Below, piece after piece: positions 55,939-64,000 of a stretch of 64,000 nt of DNA; position 1 is the stretch's first letter, and each line of letters begins with the position of its first letter. The position numbers and the translations under genes are program-made. The stretch spans positions 113,665 to 177,664 of the forward strand of contig NZ_FRDK01000008.1 in the NCBI RefSeq assembly GCF_900143245.1, given 5' to 3'. The notes under the pieces are model-generated. The model saw only the letters and a list, made by a program, of their open reading frames with translations. It searched no databases and was not told where the DNA came from. Source of the stretch: Flavobacterium fryxellicola. Its GTDB lineage: Bacteria; Bacteroidota; Bacteroidia; Flavobacteriales; Flavobacteriaceae.

Positions 55939-57078
55939 ATGAACGCTTCTTTATTAAAAAAAATTACATTAGTAGTACTTCTTTTTTTCAGTATAAATTA
56001 TAGTTTCGGACAAAATATCCAATTATCAGAAAACACAAAAGTCAGCGTAATTACCTGTGGAACGGGCAACGAATCGTACTCTCTTTTTGGACATACTGCC
56101 ATTCGAGTTCAGGATTCGACCAGTTCCGTTGATGTAGTTTATAATTATGGCGCTTTTGACTTTAACACATCTAATTTTGTAATGAAATTTATAAAAGGAG
56201 ACCTGCAATATTTTGCTGTAGCGCATTCCTTTCCTGATTTTATCAATCAGTATCAGTATGAAAAAAGATCCGTTTATGAACAGGAACTCAACATTGCGAC
56301 TCCCTTAAAACAAAAACTGTTTGACAATTTAAATACCTCTTTAGCTTCGGGAGAGAGTCACTACACCTACAAATTTATTGACAAAAACTGTACTTCGATG
56401 GTCGTTGCAATCATAAATAAAACACTTGGAACTGCAGCTATTGTAAAAAATGCAGATACTGACATTACGTACAGAACCATATTGTATCCGTATTTTTACG
56501 GACATTTCTATGAAAAATTAGGAACTAGTATCATCTTTGGCAAAAAAGTAGATCAATTGGGAACGCAACTATTCTTGCCTTTTGAACTGCTAAAAAGCCT
56601 GAAAAAAGCTTCTTTTGAGAGCCATCTTTTAGCCCAAGAAAGCAAAACGATTATCGAGTTTAAAAATGAGGCGCCCTTTTCTTGGTGGAACAATCCCTAC
56701 ACGCACATCGTACTGCTTATGTTTATTATTTTCATAAAAAAGAAAAGCGTGACATTGTTCTACCTAAGCTTCATAGCGGTAATAGGGCTTTTCTTCACTT
56801 TTGTAGGGTTCTATTCGTCCCATCTCGAATTAGGATACAACTACAATATTTTATTGTTTAACCCTACTCTATTAGGTCTTCTTTATTTTTATTGGACAAA
56901 AAACAAAAAAGGAATCTATAGATTGGCTTTATTTAATTTGCTTACGCTACTAGTCTATTTCTTTTTGATCATCAACAAAGCCCATCTGATTTTGGTTTTA
57001 CCCCTGGTCATTACAAGCGGTATACTTTTAGTCAAACTGGCGATTCAAAATAAAAAACGCATTCCCATTATAATTTAA
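55939..57078 (+). CDS. DUF4105-domain membrane protein
   Basis: 379 residues with a signal peptide (FFSINYSFGQ). The DUF4105 part has VSVITCGTGNESYSLFGHTAIRVQD, VYNYGAFDF and KFIDKNCTSMVV (the Cys and His arrangement suggests a papain-like NlpC/P60-related fold). The C-terminal 130 residues hold four or five helices. The protease idea is inference; the family is otherwise uncharacterised. Confidence 0.82.
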   Translation: MNASLLKKITLVVLLFFSINYSFGQNIQLSENTKVSVITCGTGNESYSLFGHTAIRVQDSTSSVDVVYNYGAFDFNTSNFVMKFIKGDLQYFAVAHSFPDFINQYQYEKRSVYEQELNIATPLKQKLFDNLNTSLASGESHYTYKFIDKNCTSMVVAIINKTLGTAAIVKNADTDITYRTILYPYFYGHFYEKLGTSIIFGKKVDQLGTQLFLPFELLKSLKKASFESHLLAQESKTIIEFKNEAPFSWWNNPYTHIVLLMFIIFIKKKSVTLFYLSFIAVIGLFFTFVGFYSSHLELGYNYNILLFNPTLLGLLYFYWTKNKKGIYRLALFNLLTLLVYFFLIINKAHLILVLPLVITSGILLVKLAIQNKKRIPIII

Positions 57079-57182
57079 GAAAATATGCTAATGATTTGCC
57101 ATGTGCTTAATTGAGGCTACTTTTTAAACACGGTTAACTCCTTTTTAAGCTAAACCAAGGGTCTGAAAGTGTATAGATTTAG

Positions 57183-57433
57183 ATGAAAGACTACACTTTT
57201 ACGAAGTTGGATTCCGATCCATCAGCACACTTTATTCCTGATTCACCGATTACAAATGATGTTGAACGCTATAAACTGATGGCTTTTCTTTATAACAGGT
57301 AAAGCGCGAGATACGGAAAGTGCATCCTTTTAAACGCTATGGAAGACCAGTACATCTTGTTTTACTGTTTTCCCGACAACCTTTAGTAAGAAACTGTTTT
57401 CGATTGCACGAGAAGGCCTATCCCTCTAATTAA
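57183..57433 (+). pseudogene. Possible frameshifted gene remnant, unknown
   Basis: An ATG at 57183 opens a 39-codon frame (FTKLDSDPSAHFIPDSP, ITNDVERYKLMAFLYNR). A second frame from 57299 continues with KREIRKVHPFKRYGRPVH and LVLLFSRQPLVRNCF up to TAA at 57431-57433. Both read like protein, one shift apart. It is the only content of the 412-bp gap before the sugar transferase. No family recognised; could be chance. Confidence 0.35.
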
Positions 57434-57490
57434 CATCTTAACTAAAGATAAACCTAAGGCAACAACAAGTACTTTATGGTGTTGCTATTC

Positions 57491-58885
57491 TTATTGTCCC
57501 CTATAAAACAAAACCGTGGTTATGGTTTTAAAAGCAATATTTAAATCCAAGTAAATACTACGGTGCTTGATATAATACAAGTCATACTGTAGCTTAATCA
57601 AACTATCATTAATTGTTTCTCCGTACGAATAATTGACTTGTGCCCAACCAGTAAGCCCTGGTTTGATAATGTGCCTCGTTTCATAAAAAGGCATTATTTC
57701 AGCAATTTCTTTTACAAAAAAGGGACGTTCTGGACGCGGTCCTATGACTGCCATGTCTCCTTTTAAAATATTAATGAATTGAGGAAATTCATCGATGCGG
57801 GTTTTACGTAAAAACCGCCCAAAAACAGTCACGCGAGAATCATTTGTAGCGGTAAAAACAGCTCCATTGGTTTCGGCATTTTTCACCATCGTACGAAATT
57901 TCAAGATTTCAAAAACAATCCCATCTTTACCAACACGTTGCTGTGTATAAAATAAACGACCTCTATTTCCTATGGCATTGCCCACCAAAATAAGCGGAAA
58001 GAGGAACAGGCCTATAACCACACCTACCAGTGAAACGGCAATCTCAAAAAGGCGCGCAGTGAGCAAGTATAATTTATTTTGATTGCTTCGGCTGAAAGGG
58101 AAAAAGCGATAAAAATCCCGAGACATGTACTGTACTGGAATGCGCTGGGTCATACTCTCATACACCTGTGTATATTCACGGATGATATTTCCCGACTCTA
58201 GCAAATGCAATAATTGTTGGTATAAATCAGGTGTAATTCCTTCTGTTTTCTGTGAGGCAATCACAATTTCAGAAATCCCATTTTCTTTTACAAAAGAAAA
58301 CAAATCATCTCTTCTGATGTGTTGTACATAATGATATTCTTCGATATCTTCTTCACTGGCATCGGTATTAACGAAGCCAATTATTTTATAATGGGGATCG
58401 ATATTTTCCAATCCTAAAATTAACTCCTGCACTTGTTCTTGATCACAAATTAAAATGGCTTTTTGGAAAAATCGATGCGATGCCAAAAATGTAACATACA
58501 GCATGCGCCACGTAAATAAAGCCAGAAAGATGACGAGAAAAAACAATAGGATTTGAAGACGGTTGGAAGGCAACTGTGGCGAAAAAAAAGGTGTTAACAA
58601 ATACACTAAAACAGTAGTAGAAACGGTGATAAGGGTACTTTTTAATACTTGAAATTGGTTGCTGGCCACTTGAAGATTGTACATTTCGAAAATAGTACCA
58701 AACACATTAATGTAGATTGCCAAAACGATTGTCCAGTAATAATTAGTGGCCGAAATCGCAAAATAGTCAAACGCAAATAAATTTCCGGTTACATATAAAG
58801 CCGTCAAAACGAACAGAACATCAAAAAGTCGAAGAATCATCTTTCGCTCTGATATTTCAAAATGCATTTTGTCAACTGAAAACAT
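57491..58885 (-). CDS. Polyprenyl glycosylphosphotransferase (WcaJ/WbaP-like)
   Basis: 464 residues. Four N-terminal helices, a central CoA-binding-like cytosolic domain (AILICDQEQVQELILGLENIDPHYKIIGFVN), a fifth helix, then the bacterial sugar transferase domain: QQRVGKDGIVFEILKFRTM, RKTRIDEFPQFINILKGDMAVIGPRPERP and KPGLTGWAQVNY. It loads the first sugar-phosphate onto undecaprenyl phosphate, so it starts glycan repeat synthesis. Expected partner of the flippase, polymerase and transferases in both clusters. Confidence 0.92.
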   Translation of the reverse strand: MFSVDKMHFEISERKMILRLFDVLFVLTALYVTGNLFAFDYFAISATNYYWTIVLAIYINVFGTIFEMYNLQVASNQFQVLKSTLITVSTTVLVYLLTPFFSPQLPSNRLQILLFFLVIFLALFTWRMLYVTFLASHRFFQKAILICDQEQVQELILGLENIDPHYKIIGFVNTDASEEDIEEYHYVQHIRRDDLFSFVKENGISEIVIASQKTEGITPDLYQQLLHLLESGNIIREYTQVYESMTQRIPVQYMSRDFYRFFPFSRSNQNKLYLLTARLFEIAVSLVGVVIGLFLFPLILVGNAIGNRGRLFYTQQRVGKDGIVFEILKFRTMVKNAETNGAVFTATNDSRVTVFGRFLRKTRIDEFPQFINILKGDMAVIGPRPERPFFVKEIAEIMPFYETRHIIKPGLTGWAQVNYSYGETINDSLIKLQYDLYYIKHRSIYLDLNIAFKTITTVLFYRGQ

Positions 58886-59054
58886 GGTAGGTCTTTACTT
58901 ATGTGGGTGCAATTTAATGTTTTTGTCCCGAAGAAAATTTAAGATATGTTAAATTTTTTAACAAACTTAGCTTTTTAATGATGTAATTTCATTCTGTTCG
59001 AAAATGACCACGGAAATACCTTTCAAACAAGCCGTTTACTTTACTATGAGCTTG

Positions 59055-59885
59055 CTACTTTTAAACGATTTCTAGATTAAGTTATGATTCTAAAAGTAGT
59101 TCACTTTCTTTTTTGGCCCCAGCTTTAAAGGGAGAAAAAAAGAAAGAACACGTTCCATCGTTGCAGTATTTGATTGTTGGAAAACGGGATTAAGTATCTT
59201 TTTTTTTGGCCCCAGCCCTAAAGGGAGAAAAAAAGAACGAATACTTTTCGTTGTTACACGATTTAATGGTTGGGACAGAAGAGCAACTTTCTTTTTTTTG
59301 GCCCCAGCCCTAAAGGGAGAAAAAAAGAAAGAGACAGAATCTCGTTGCAGTATTTGATTGTTGGACAACGGGATTAAGTATCTTTTTTTTTGGCCCCAGC
59401 CCTAAAGGGAGAAAAAAAGAACGAATACTTTCTTTGTTACACGATTTAATGGTTGGGACAGAAGAGCAACTTTCTTTTTTTTGGCCCCAGCCCTAAATGG
59501 AGAAAAAAGAGCGAATACGTTTCTTTTTTACGCGATTTAATGGTTGGGACAGAAGAGCAACTTTCTTTTTTTTTGGCCCCAGCTTTAAAGGGAGAAAAAA
59601 AGAAAGAACACGTTCCATCGTTGCAGTATTTGATTGTTGGAAAACGAGATTAAGTATCTTTTTTTTTGGCCCCAGCCCTAAAGGGAGAAAAAAAGAACGA
59701 AAACTTTCTTGGTTACACGATTTAATGGTTGGAAAAGAAGAGCAACTTTCTTTTTTTTTTGGCCCCAGCCCTAAAGGGAGAAAAAAATAAAGAGACAGAA
59801 TCTCGTTGCAGTATTTGATTGTTGGAAAACGGAATTAAGTATCTTTTTTTTTGGTCCCAGCGCTAAAGGGAGAAAAAAAGAAAGA
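59055..59885. repeat. Tandem array of nine ~92-bp units with palindromic cores
   Basis: The core TTTTGGCCCCAGCCCTAAAG then GGAGAAAAAAAG recurs with GGCCCC at 59115, 59208, 59300, 59392, 59483, 59575, 59668, 59761 and (as GGTCCC) 59853, spacing 91-93 bp. Each core is a T-rich/A-rich inverted repeat around CCCTAAAGGG. Linkers are of two kinds, one with TTTGATTGTTGG...TTAAGTATC and one with TTTAATGGTTGG...GCAACTTTC, in the order A B A B B A B A. A CTACTTTTA/TAAAAGTAG stem marks the left edge. Not coding: 92 is not divisible by three. Confidence 0.92.
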
Positions 59886-59968
59886 GACAGAATCTCGTTT
59901 GGAGATGAACTTCAGCTGTGATTGCGCTTCCGTTATGGTTAAAATGGAACTTAAATACTAGTCTACTT

Positions 59969-61315
59969 TCAATTCGTAACCTTTTTTCTTACTGGAAATC
60001 CCAACTGCACATTTAGCAATGATAGCGAGTAAACGAAAGCAGGAGCGGCGGTACGCATGGCGGCATGATTGATCGTTAAAAACCAAAAGGCTACGAAACA
60101 CAATAAAAACATGTTGAATTTGTTTTCTAAGTATAGCACCAAGGGCGTAAAAAACAAAATCAATAATCCTAGAATTCCTAGAGACCCATGTTCCGCAAGC
60201 ATGCGGGTAATTTCATCATGGGATAATACTTGAACACCCGTTTCATCCTCTCGAACTTCAGCACCTTTGCCTACCCCAACACCAAAAACTGGATTCTTCA
60301 AAAAGGTATTAATCTCATTTTGAGCCACGTCTTCCCGACCTGTAAATTGGCTTTGTTTGACTCGTCCAGCTGCATCTTGATTAGAGTACCTTTTATTGAT
60401 CAGACCTCCCGTTTGAAATGAAGTGTAGGCCCAAGTAACCATCAAAGCAAGTACGAGTGCTACAATAATATAATTCAATTTTACCCTTCCTCCAAAATTA
60501 GATTTAAAATATAAAAACACGACCAACAAAACAATCATTAGAAATCCCGTGACCATACCCCCTCTGGAAAAAGTCAACATCCCCCGATAGGTGATATTTA
60601 AAGCAATTATGAGATTGATTATAATTTGGAATTTTGATTTGGAATCCAATATTACTCTGGAGAAAAAGATAAACATCCCTAAACCTAAAATAGTTGCCAC
60701 TTGATTGGGACCATAACCACCAGAGGTCTGGAAATTAGATTCTGTACCCGTAATCACCTCCTGAACATTAGGTGTGTAAAAAGTTAAATACACCATACAG
60801 GTAATAATCGGTAATCCCATACTGAGCAAAATCCTATTTATTTCTTCTAATGCAATTTTGCGCCGAAACGTGTAAAGCGACGCTAATCCTAAACAAACGG
60901 GACCCGATATATTAAACGCGATTGCTTTCCGAATGTCAGTATCAAAATTCAATACAAAAACACTGATAACCACACTGGGAACGAGCAACAACAAGAAGAT
61001 CCAGTAGGGCGCTGCTCCTTTGGAAAAACCACTGTAATACATCCCTATTAAAATAAAGACCATCACCCCATATTTAGAAATCTCATACAAGGGATTTCCT
61101 CCGGTCATTCTCAAGAAAACTTCACTTCCTACGACATAAGCGGCTGCAATCAGTGCTTCGTTATTTCTATTTTGTTTCTTTATAATATAATAAACTCCAA
61201 AAATAAAAATAGAGTATCCGTAAATTTTTGCTGTAAAAGGCAGTAAAAAGCCCAATGCACCAATGATCAAATGGAAAAGAATTAAATAGAGATAGGATTG
61301 ATCCTCTTTTTTCAT
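59969..61315 (-). CDS. O-antigen polymerase/ligase (Wzy/WaaL-like)
   Basis: 448 residues with eleven or twelve helices and a large periplasmic loop (NPVFGVGVGKGAEVREDETGVQVLSHDEITRMLAEHG), whose GVGxGxxxxx...H-NE/AEHG pattern marks the O-antigen ligase family. TFSRGGMVTGFL is the other family block. It polymerises or ligates surface glycan repeats. Its start overlaps the GT4 stop by 4 bp. 84 bp separate its stop from the repeat array. Confidence 0.87.
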   Translation of the reverse strand: MKKEDQSYLYLILFHLIIGALGFLLPFTAKIYGYSIFIFGVYYIIKKQNRNNEALIAAAYVVGSEVFLRMTGGNPLYEISKYGVMVFILIGMYYSGFSKGAAPYWIFLLLLVPSVVISVFVLNFDTDIRKAIAFNISGPVCLGLASLYTFRRKIALEEINRILLSMGLPIITCMVYLTFYTPNVQEVITGTESNFQTSGGYGPNQVATILGLGMFIFFSRVILDSKSKFQIIINLIIALNITYRGMLTFSRGGMVTGFLMIVLLVVFLYFKSNFGGRVKLNYIIVALVLALMVTWAYTSFQTGGLINKRYSNQDAAGRVKQSQFTGREDVAQNEINTFLKNPVFGVGVGKGAEVREDETGVQVLSHDEITRMLAEHGSLGILGLLILFFTPLVLYLENKFNMFLLCFVAFWFLTINHAAMRTAAPAFVYSLSLLNVQLGFPVRKKVTN

Positions 61316-62391
61316 TTACAAGAATTTTGCAACCAATTTATATACTGCTTCACGACAGCCTCTTTTGAATTATTTTTAACAACCGCCTCGTGGAGCGCCG
61401 CACCAAAATTACTCCTTAGCATCTCGTTTTGGATCAATTTCACTATGGAATCATAAAACAATTGAGACTGTTGCGCCCCAACAAGAAATCCATTTTTATC
61501 GTTTTCTACCAAAGACGCTATTTCTCCTACATTAGTTACTACCACCGGTTTCTTGTACCATCCATACTCTAACAGCGAAACGGGCAACCCTTCGGATTGA
61601 GAGGTAAGAATTCCAATAGCAGCTTGCTCTAAAATATTTCCCACATCTGGTTTGGTGCCGTAAAGAAACACATTTTTTTCTAAACCAAAAGCAATAATTA
61701 AATCCTTAATTTTTTGAGAATAGGCATCTTCAAAATCTTTTCCAACCAAATGAAATGTCCACTCAGGATGAGAAATTTTCAGCTTTTTGGCCACTTCCAG
61801 CACTAAAAAATGATCTTTCTGCACCCTTAAATTGGCTAAAGAAACAATCTGCTTTCGTGCTTTTCCTTTCAAAACAGTTTGTGCGGCAATGCTTTTTTCT
61901 ATGGATGGAAAATTTGGAAGAAAAAGGACATTTCTAGCCCGTAATTTTTGTTCACTCCACTTTTTAAGATTTTGATTTACCGCTATTATTCCATTAAAAA
62001 AAGGAACTATTAGTCTTAATGCCAGTGTAGGTCTTTTAGATAAAAACTCACTATCCCCATAGTGATCGTGCCAAATTAATTGCACCGAAGGACAGGTTAC
62101 TTTTAATAAAAATGCCAGAAAAAAAGAAGTACTGTGCGCATGAACAATTGTAATTTTATTTATATTTACATAGCTTCTCAATCTCATTAAGGCCTCAAAA
62201 TCTATGGCTCGTTTTTTATTTAAAAATAAATAAGAAACCTTTTCTTCAATCTGATTTAGAAGTGGCCCTTCCTTTCGGGTTACTACCAACCCTGAAAAGT
62301 CAATTTGTTGTGTCAAAGTATTAGCATAGTGCACCGCCATGCGCTCCGAACCGCCCGCTTCTAAAGAATCTATGATTTGAATAATACGCAT
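61312..62391 (-). CDS. Family 4 glycosyltransferase
   Basis: 359 residues. N-terminal MRIIQIIDSLEAGGSERMAVHYAN is the textbook GT4 acceptor loop. C-terminal KQIVSLANLRVQKDHFLVLEVAKKL and the EX7E-type SEGLPVSLLEYGWYKKPVVVTNVGE follow. Adds one sugar to the lipid-linked repeat. Cotranscribed with the polymerase. Upstream of it the long palindromic array begins within 50 bp. Confidence 0.9.
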   Translation of the reverse strand: MRIIQIIDSLEAGGSERMAVHYANTLTQQIDFSGLVVTRKEGPLLNQIEEKVSYLFLNKKRAIDFEALMRLRSYVNINKITIVHAHSTSFFLAFLLKVTCPSVQLIWHDHYGDSEFLSKRPTLALRLIVPFFNGIIAVNQNLKKWSEQKLRARNVLFLPNFPSIEKSIAAQTVLKGKARKQIVSLANLRVQKDHFLVLEVAKKLKISHPEWTFHLVGKDFEDAYSQKIKDLIIAFGLEKNVFLYGTKPDVGNILEQAAIGILTSQSEGLPVSLLEYGWYKKPVVVTNVGEIASLVENDKNGFLVGAQQSQLFYDSIVKLIQNEMLRSNFGAALHEAVVKNNSKEAVVKQYINWLQNSCK

Positions 62392-62440
62392 GTATCCTTG
62401 CCGTTTTTTAATTTAATCTAGTTGTTCTTTTACAACAAAA

Positions 62441-63853
62441 GGATTTTAAAGCAAAACTAAACCTTCCTTGCTAAAATAAATGCCGTACTTTAAAAATTGT
62501 ATCGAAAACTTTATACCTAAAAGCACTTCTCGACACATTTTTGGCTTGAAGGGCCTATGTTTAATATGCAAAATTTATTACAAGCCAAAAACACTTGAAG
62601 AGACGTGTTTGGCGATGATTAGTGTCGTCTGTTTGAGTGGTTTTTAAAGCTGAACTAAGCTCGATTTATTTAACTAAACGCCTTTTACGCACGTCTGTTC
62701 GAGTGGTTTTTAAAGCGGAACTAAGCTTTCTTTTTAAAGTAAATGGCCTGCTTTAAAAATTGTATCGAGAACTGTTGTTGAAAAGCACTTCTCGATACAT
62801 TTTTGGCTTGATGAGTTTGCGTTTTGTATGCAAAATTCATTACAAACCTAAAACACTCGAAGAGACGTGGAGGACAGGAATAGTGAGTAGTACTAAGCTC
62901 GATTTATTTAACTAAAACGCCTGTTACGCACGTCTGTTCGAGTGGTTTTTAAAGCTAAACTAGACTTGCTTTTTAAATAAAATGCCCTGCTTTAAAAATT
63001 GTATCGAGAACCTTTATAACTAAACGAACTTCTCGATACATTTTTGGCTTGATGAGTTTGCGTTTTGTATGCAAAATTCATTACAAGCCAAAAACACTCG
63101 AAGAGACGTGGAGGACAGGAATAGTAAGTAGTACTAAGCTCGATTTATTTAACTAAAACGCCTGTTACGCGCGTCTGTTCGAGTGGTTTTTAAAGCTAAA
63201 CTAGACTTGCTTTTTAAATAAAATGCCCTGCTTTAAAAATTGTATCGAGAACCTTTATAACTAAACGAACTTCTCGATACATTTTTGGCTTGATGAGTTT
63301 GCGTTTAATTTGCAAAATCCATTACAAGCCAAAAACACTCGAAGAGACGTGGAGGACAGGAATAGTGAGTAGTACTAAGCTCGATTTATTTAACTAAAAC
63401 GCCTATTATACACGTCTGTTCGAGTGGTTTTTAAAGCTGAACTAAGCTTTCTTTTTAAAGTAAATGGCCTGCTTTAAAAATTGTATCGAGAACTGTTGTT
63501 GAAAAGCACTTCTCGATACATTTTTGGCTTGATGAGTTTGCGTTTTGTATGCAAAATTCATTACAAGCCAAAAACACTCGAAGAGACGTATATGGTGATG
63601 ATGACGGTCGTCTGTTCGAGTGGTTTTTAAAACTAAACTAAGCTCGATTTATTTAACTAAAACGCCTGTTACGCACTTCTGTTCGAGTGGTTTTTAAAGC
63701 TGAACTAAACTTGCTTTTTAAATTAAATGCCCTGCTTTAAAAATTGTATCGAGAACTGTTGTTGAAAAGCACTTCTCGATACATTTTTGGCTTGATGAGT
63801 TTTCGTTTGAAATGAAAATGCAGTACAAGCCAAAAACACTCACAGAGACGCGG
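62441..63853. repeat. Tandem array of six ~240-263-bp multi-hairpin units
   Basis: The TTCTCGA loop arm recurs at 62527, 62789, 63030, 63271, 63510 and 63773 (spacing 262, 241, 241, 239, 263). In a unit (62692-62867) outer arms CGTCTGTTCGAGTG and CACTCGAAGAGACG enclose three hairpins: GTTTTTAAAGC/GCTTTAAAAA, TGTATCGAGAA/TTCTCGATACA and TTTTTGGCTTG/CAAGCCAAAAA. The two middle units are nearly identical; the first is the most diverged. A 66-bp TCTGTTCGAGTGG spacer is duplicated at both ends. No ORF. Confidence 0.93.
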
Positions 63854-63885
63854 AGTGTCAAATAGCTAGCAGGAATTCCGAACAT

Positions 63886-64000
63886 TTACTTATCAAAATT
63901 CTTTTTTGCCAAATTAACTAATGCATCATAATCTCCGTTTATTACTGCTTCCTTTTTAACTCGCGACCACTTTTTGATTTGCTTTTCTTTATCTATTGCT
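63886..64000 (-). CDS. C-terminal end of a probable GIY-YIG nuclease-family protein
   Basis: The minus-strand frame ends at TAA (63886-63888) and is open to the window edge; only 37 codons are seen. It reads AIDKEKQIKKWSRVKKEA then VINGDYDALVNLAKKNFDK. The EKQIKKW motif (conserved Glu and Lys after the GIY-YIG fold) and the KKEA-x-I-N-G-D tail resemble small GIY-YIG/UPF0213-type proteins. The catalytic N-terminus is outside the window. It directly borders the repeat array. Confidence 0.55.
   Translation of the reverse strand, partial: AIDKEKQIKKWSRVKKEAVINGDYDALVNLAKKNFDK

Noticed and set aside
59090..59790. Open frames across array 1 with repeated FFLPLGLGPKKK-like peptides on both strands
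   Set aside because: The unit length (~92 bp) is not a multiple of three, so the peptide changes frame each unit; the frames are by-products of the poly-T/poly-A repeats.
59055..59885. CRISPR array
   Set aside because: The 36-bp cores are evenly spaced, but the 'spacers' are only two recurrent linker types and no cas genes are near.
62441..63853. rRNA or tRNA cluster
   Set aside because: The cloverleaf-like folding has no anticodon, T-loop or rRNA sequence; unit size and composition do not match any known RNA.

Overview
The window looks like a chromosomal segment of a Flavobacterium-type member of the Bacteroidota. The DNA is AT-rich. Many genes are preceded by the TAnnTTTG -7 promoter box of that phylum. 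Family markers fit too: PorV/PorQ-like protein, DUF4105, DUF5808, DUF4369 lipoprotein, a 731-residue RecQ, and a kdsD-tatC-CMD-lptB run. No plasmid, phage, integrase, transposase or CRISPR array is visible. I infer the genus; I could not compare with databases.

Layout. 1-3.1 kb: a truncated TPR protein and a divergent FtsE-type ATPase. 3.1-11.4 kb: a surface-polysaccharide locus with four glycosyltransferases, a flippase, a sugar 3,4-ketoisomerase, a DegT/FdtB-like aminotransferase, a hexapeptide acyltransferase and a FemAB/GNAT-like protein, joined by 1-4 bp overlaps. It suggests a surface glycan carrying a 3-amino-3,6-dideoxyhexose. 11.4-20.5 kb: housekeeping genes (TRIC channel, TrmH methyltransferase, serine hydrolase, RelA/SpoT, Fur, PurA, Nudix, EamA). 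20.7-27.5 kb: peroxiredoxin, MFS, AEC and MATE transporters, MeaB GTPase. 27.6-36.6 kb: envelope and periplasmic proteins (beta-barrel, imelysin/di-haem peroxidase fusion, PhoX-like, M61 peptidase, DUF4369 lipoprotein) and PPK2. 36.7-44.8 kb: small proteins, tRNA-Thr(UGU), an idi-queD-bcp operon, M20 amidohydrolase, CHAD protein and a broken GH130 gene. 44.9-57 kb: FAD oxidoreductase, RecQ, kdsD-tatC-CMD, LptB, GH25, PssA, PorV/PorQ-like, DUF4105. 57.5-62.4 kb: a second polysaccharide unit (polyprenyl glycosylphosphotransferase, O-antigen polymerase/ligase, GT4). The end holds the tail of a probable GIY-YIG protein.

The most unusual content is non-coding. One tandem array has nine units of about 92 bp, each with a palindromic core. 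A second has six units of about 240-263 bp that fold as a long outer stem enclosing three hairpins. A single diverged relative of the second lies 39 kb away at 23.9 kb. Both arrays flank genes of the second polysaccharide unit. Several intergenic gaps also hold open but interrupted reading frames that look like decayed genes, and a GH130 gene is clearly broken by two frameshifts and two nonsense changes.

The -7 boxes also help choose starts: in three genes the longest ORF begins at a TTG that is itself the end of a TAnnTTTG box, so the real start must be further in. I saw no clear new defence or biosynthetic system. The repeat arrays are the best candidates for undescribed biology.
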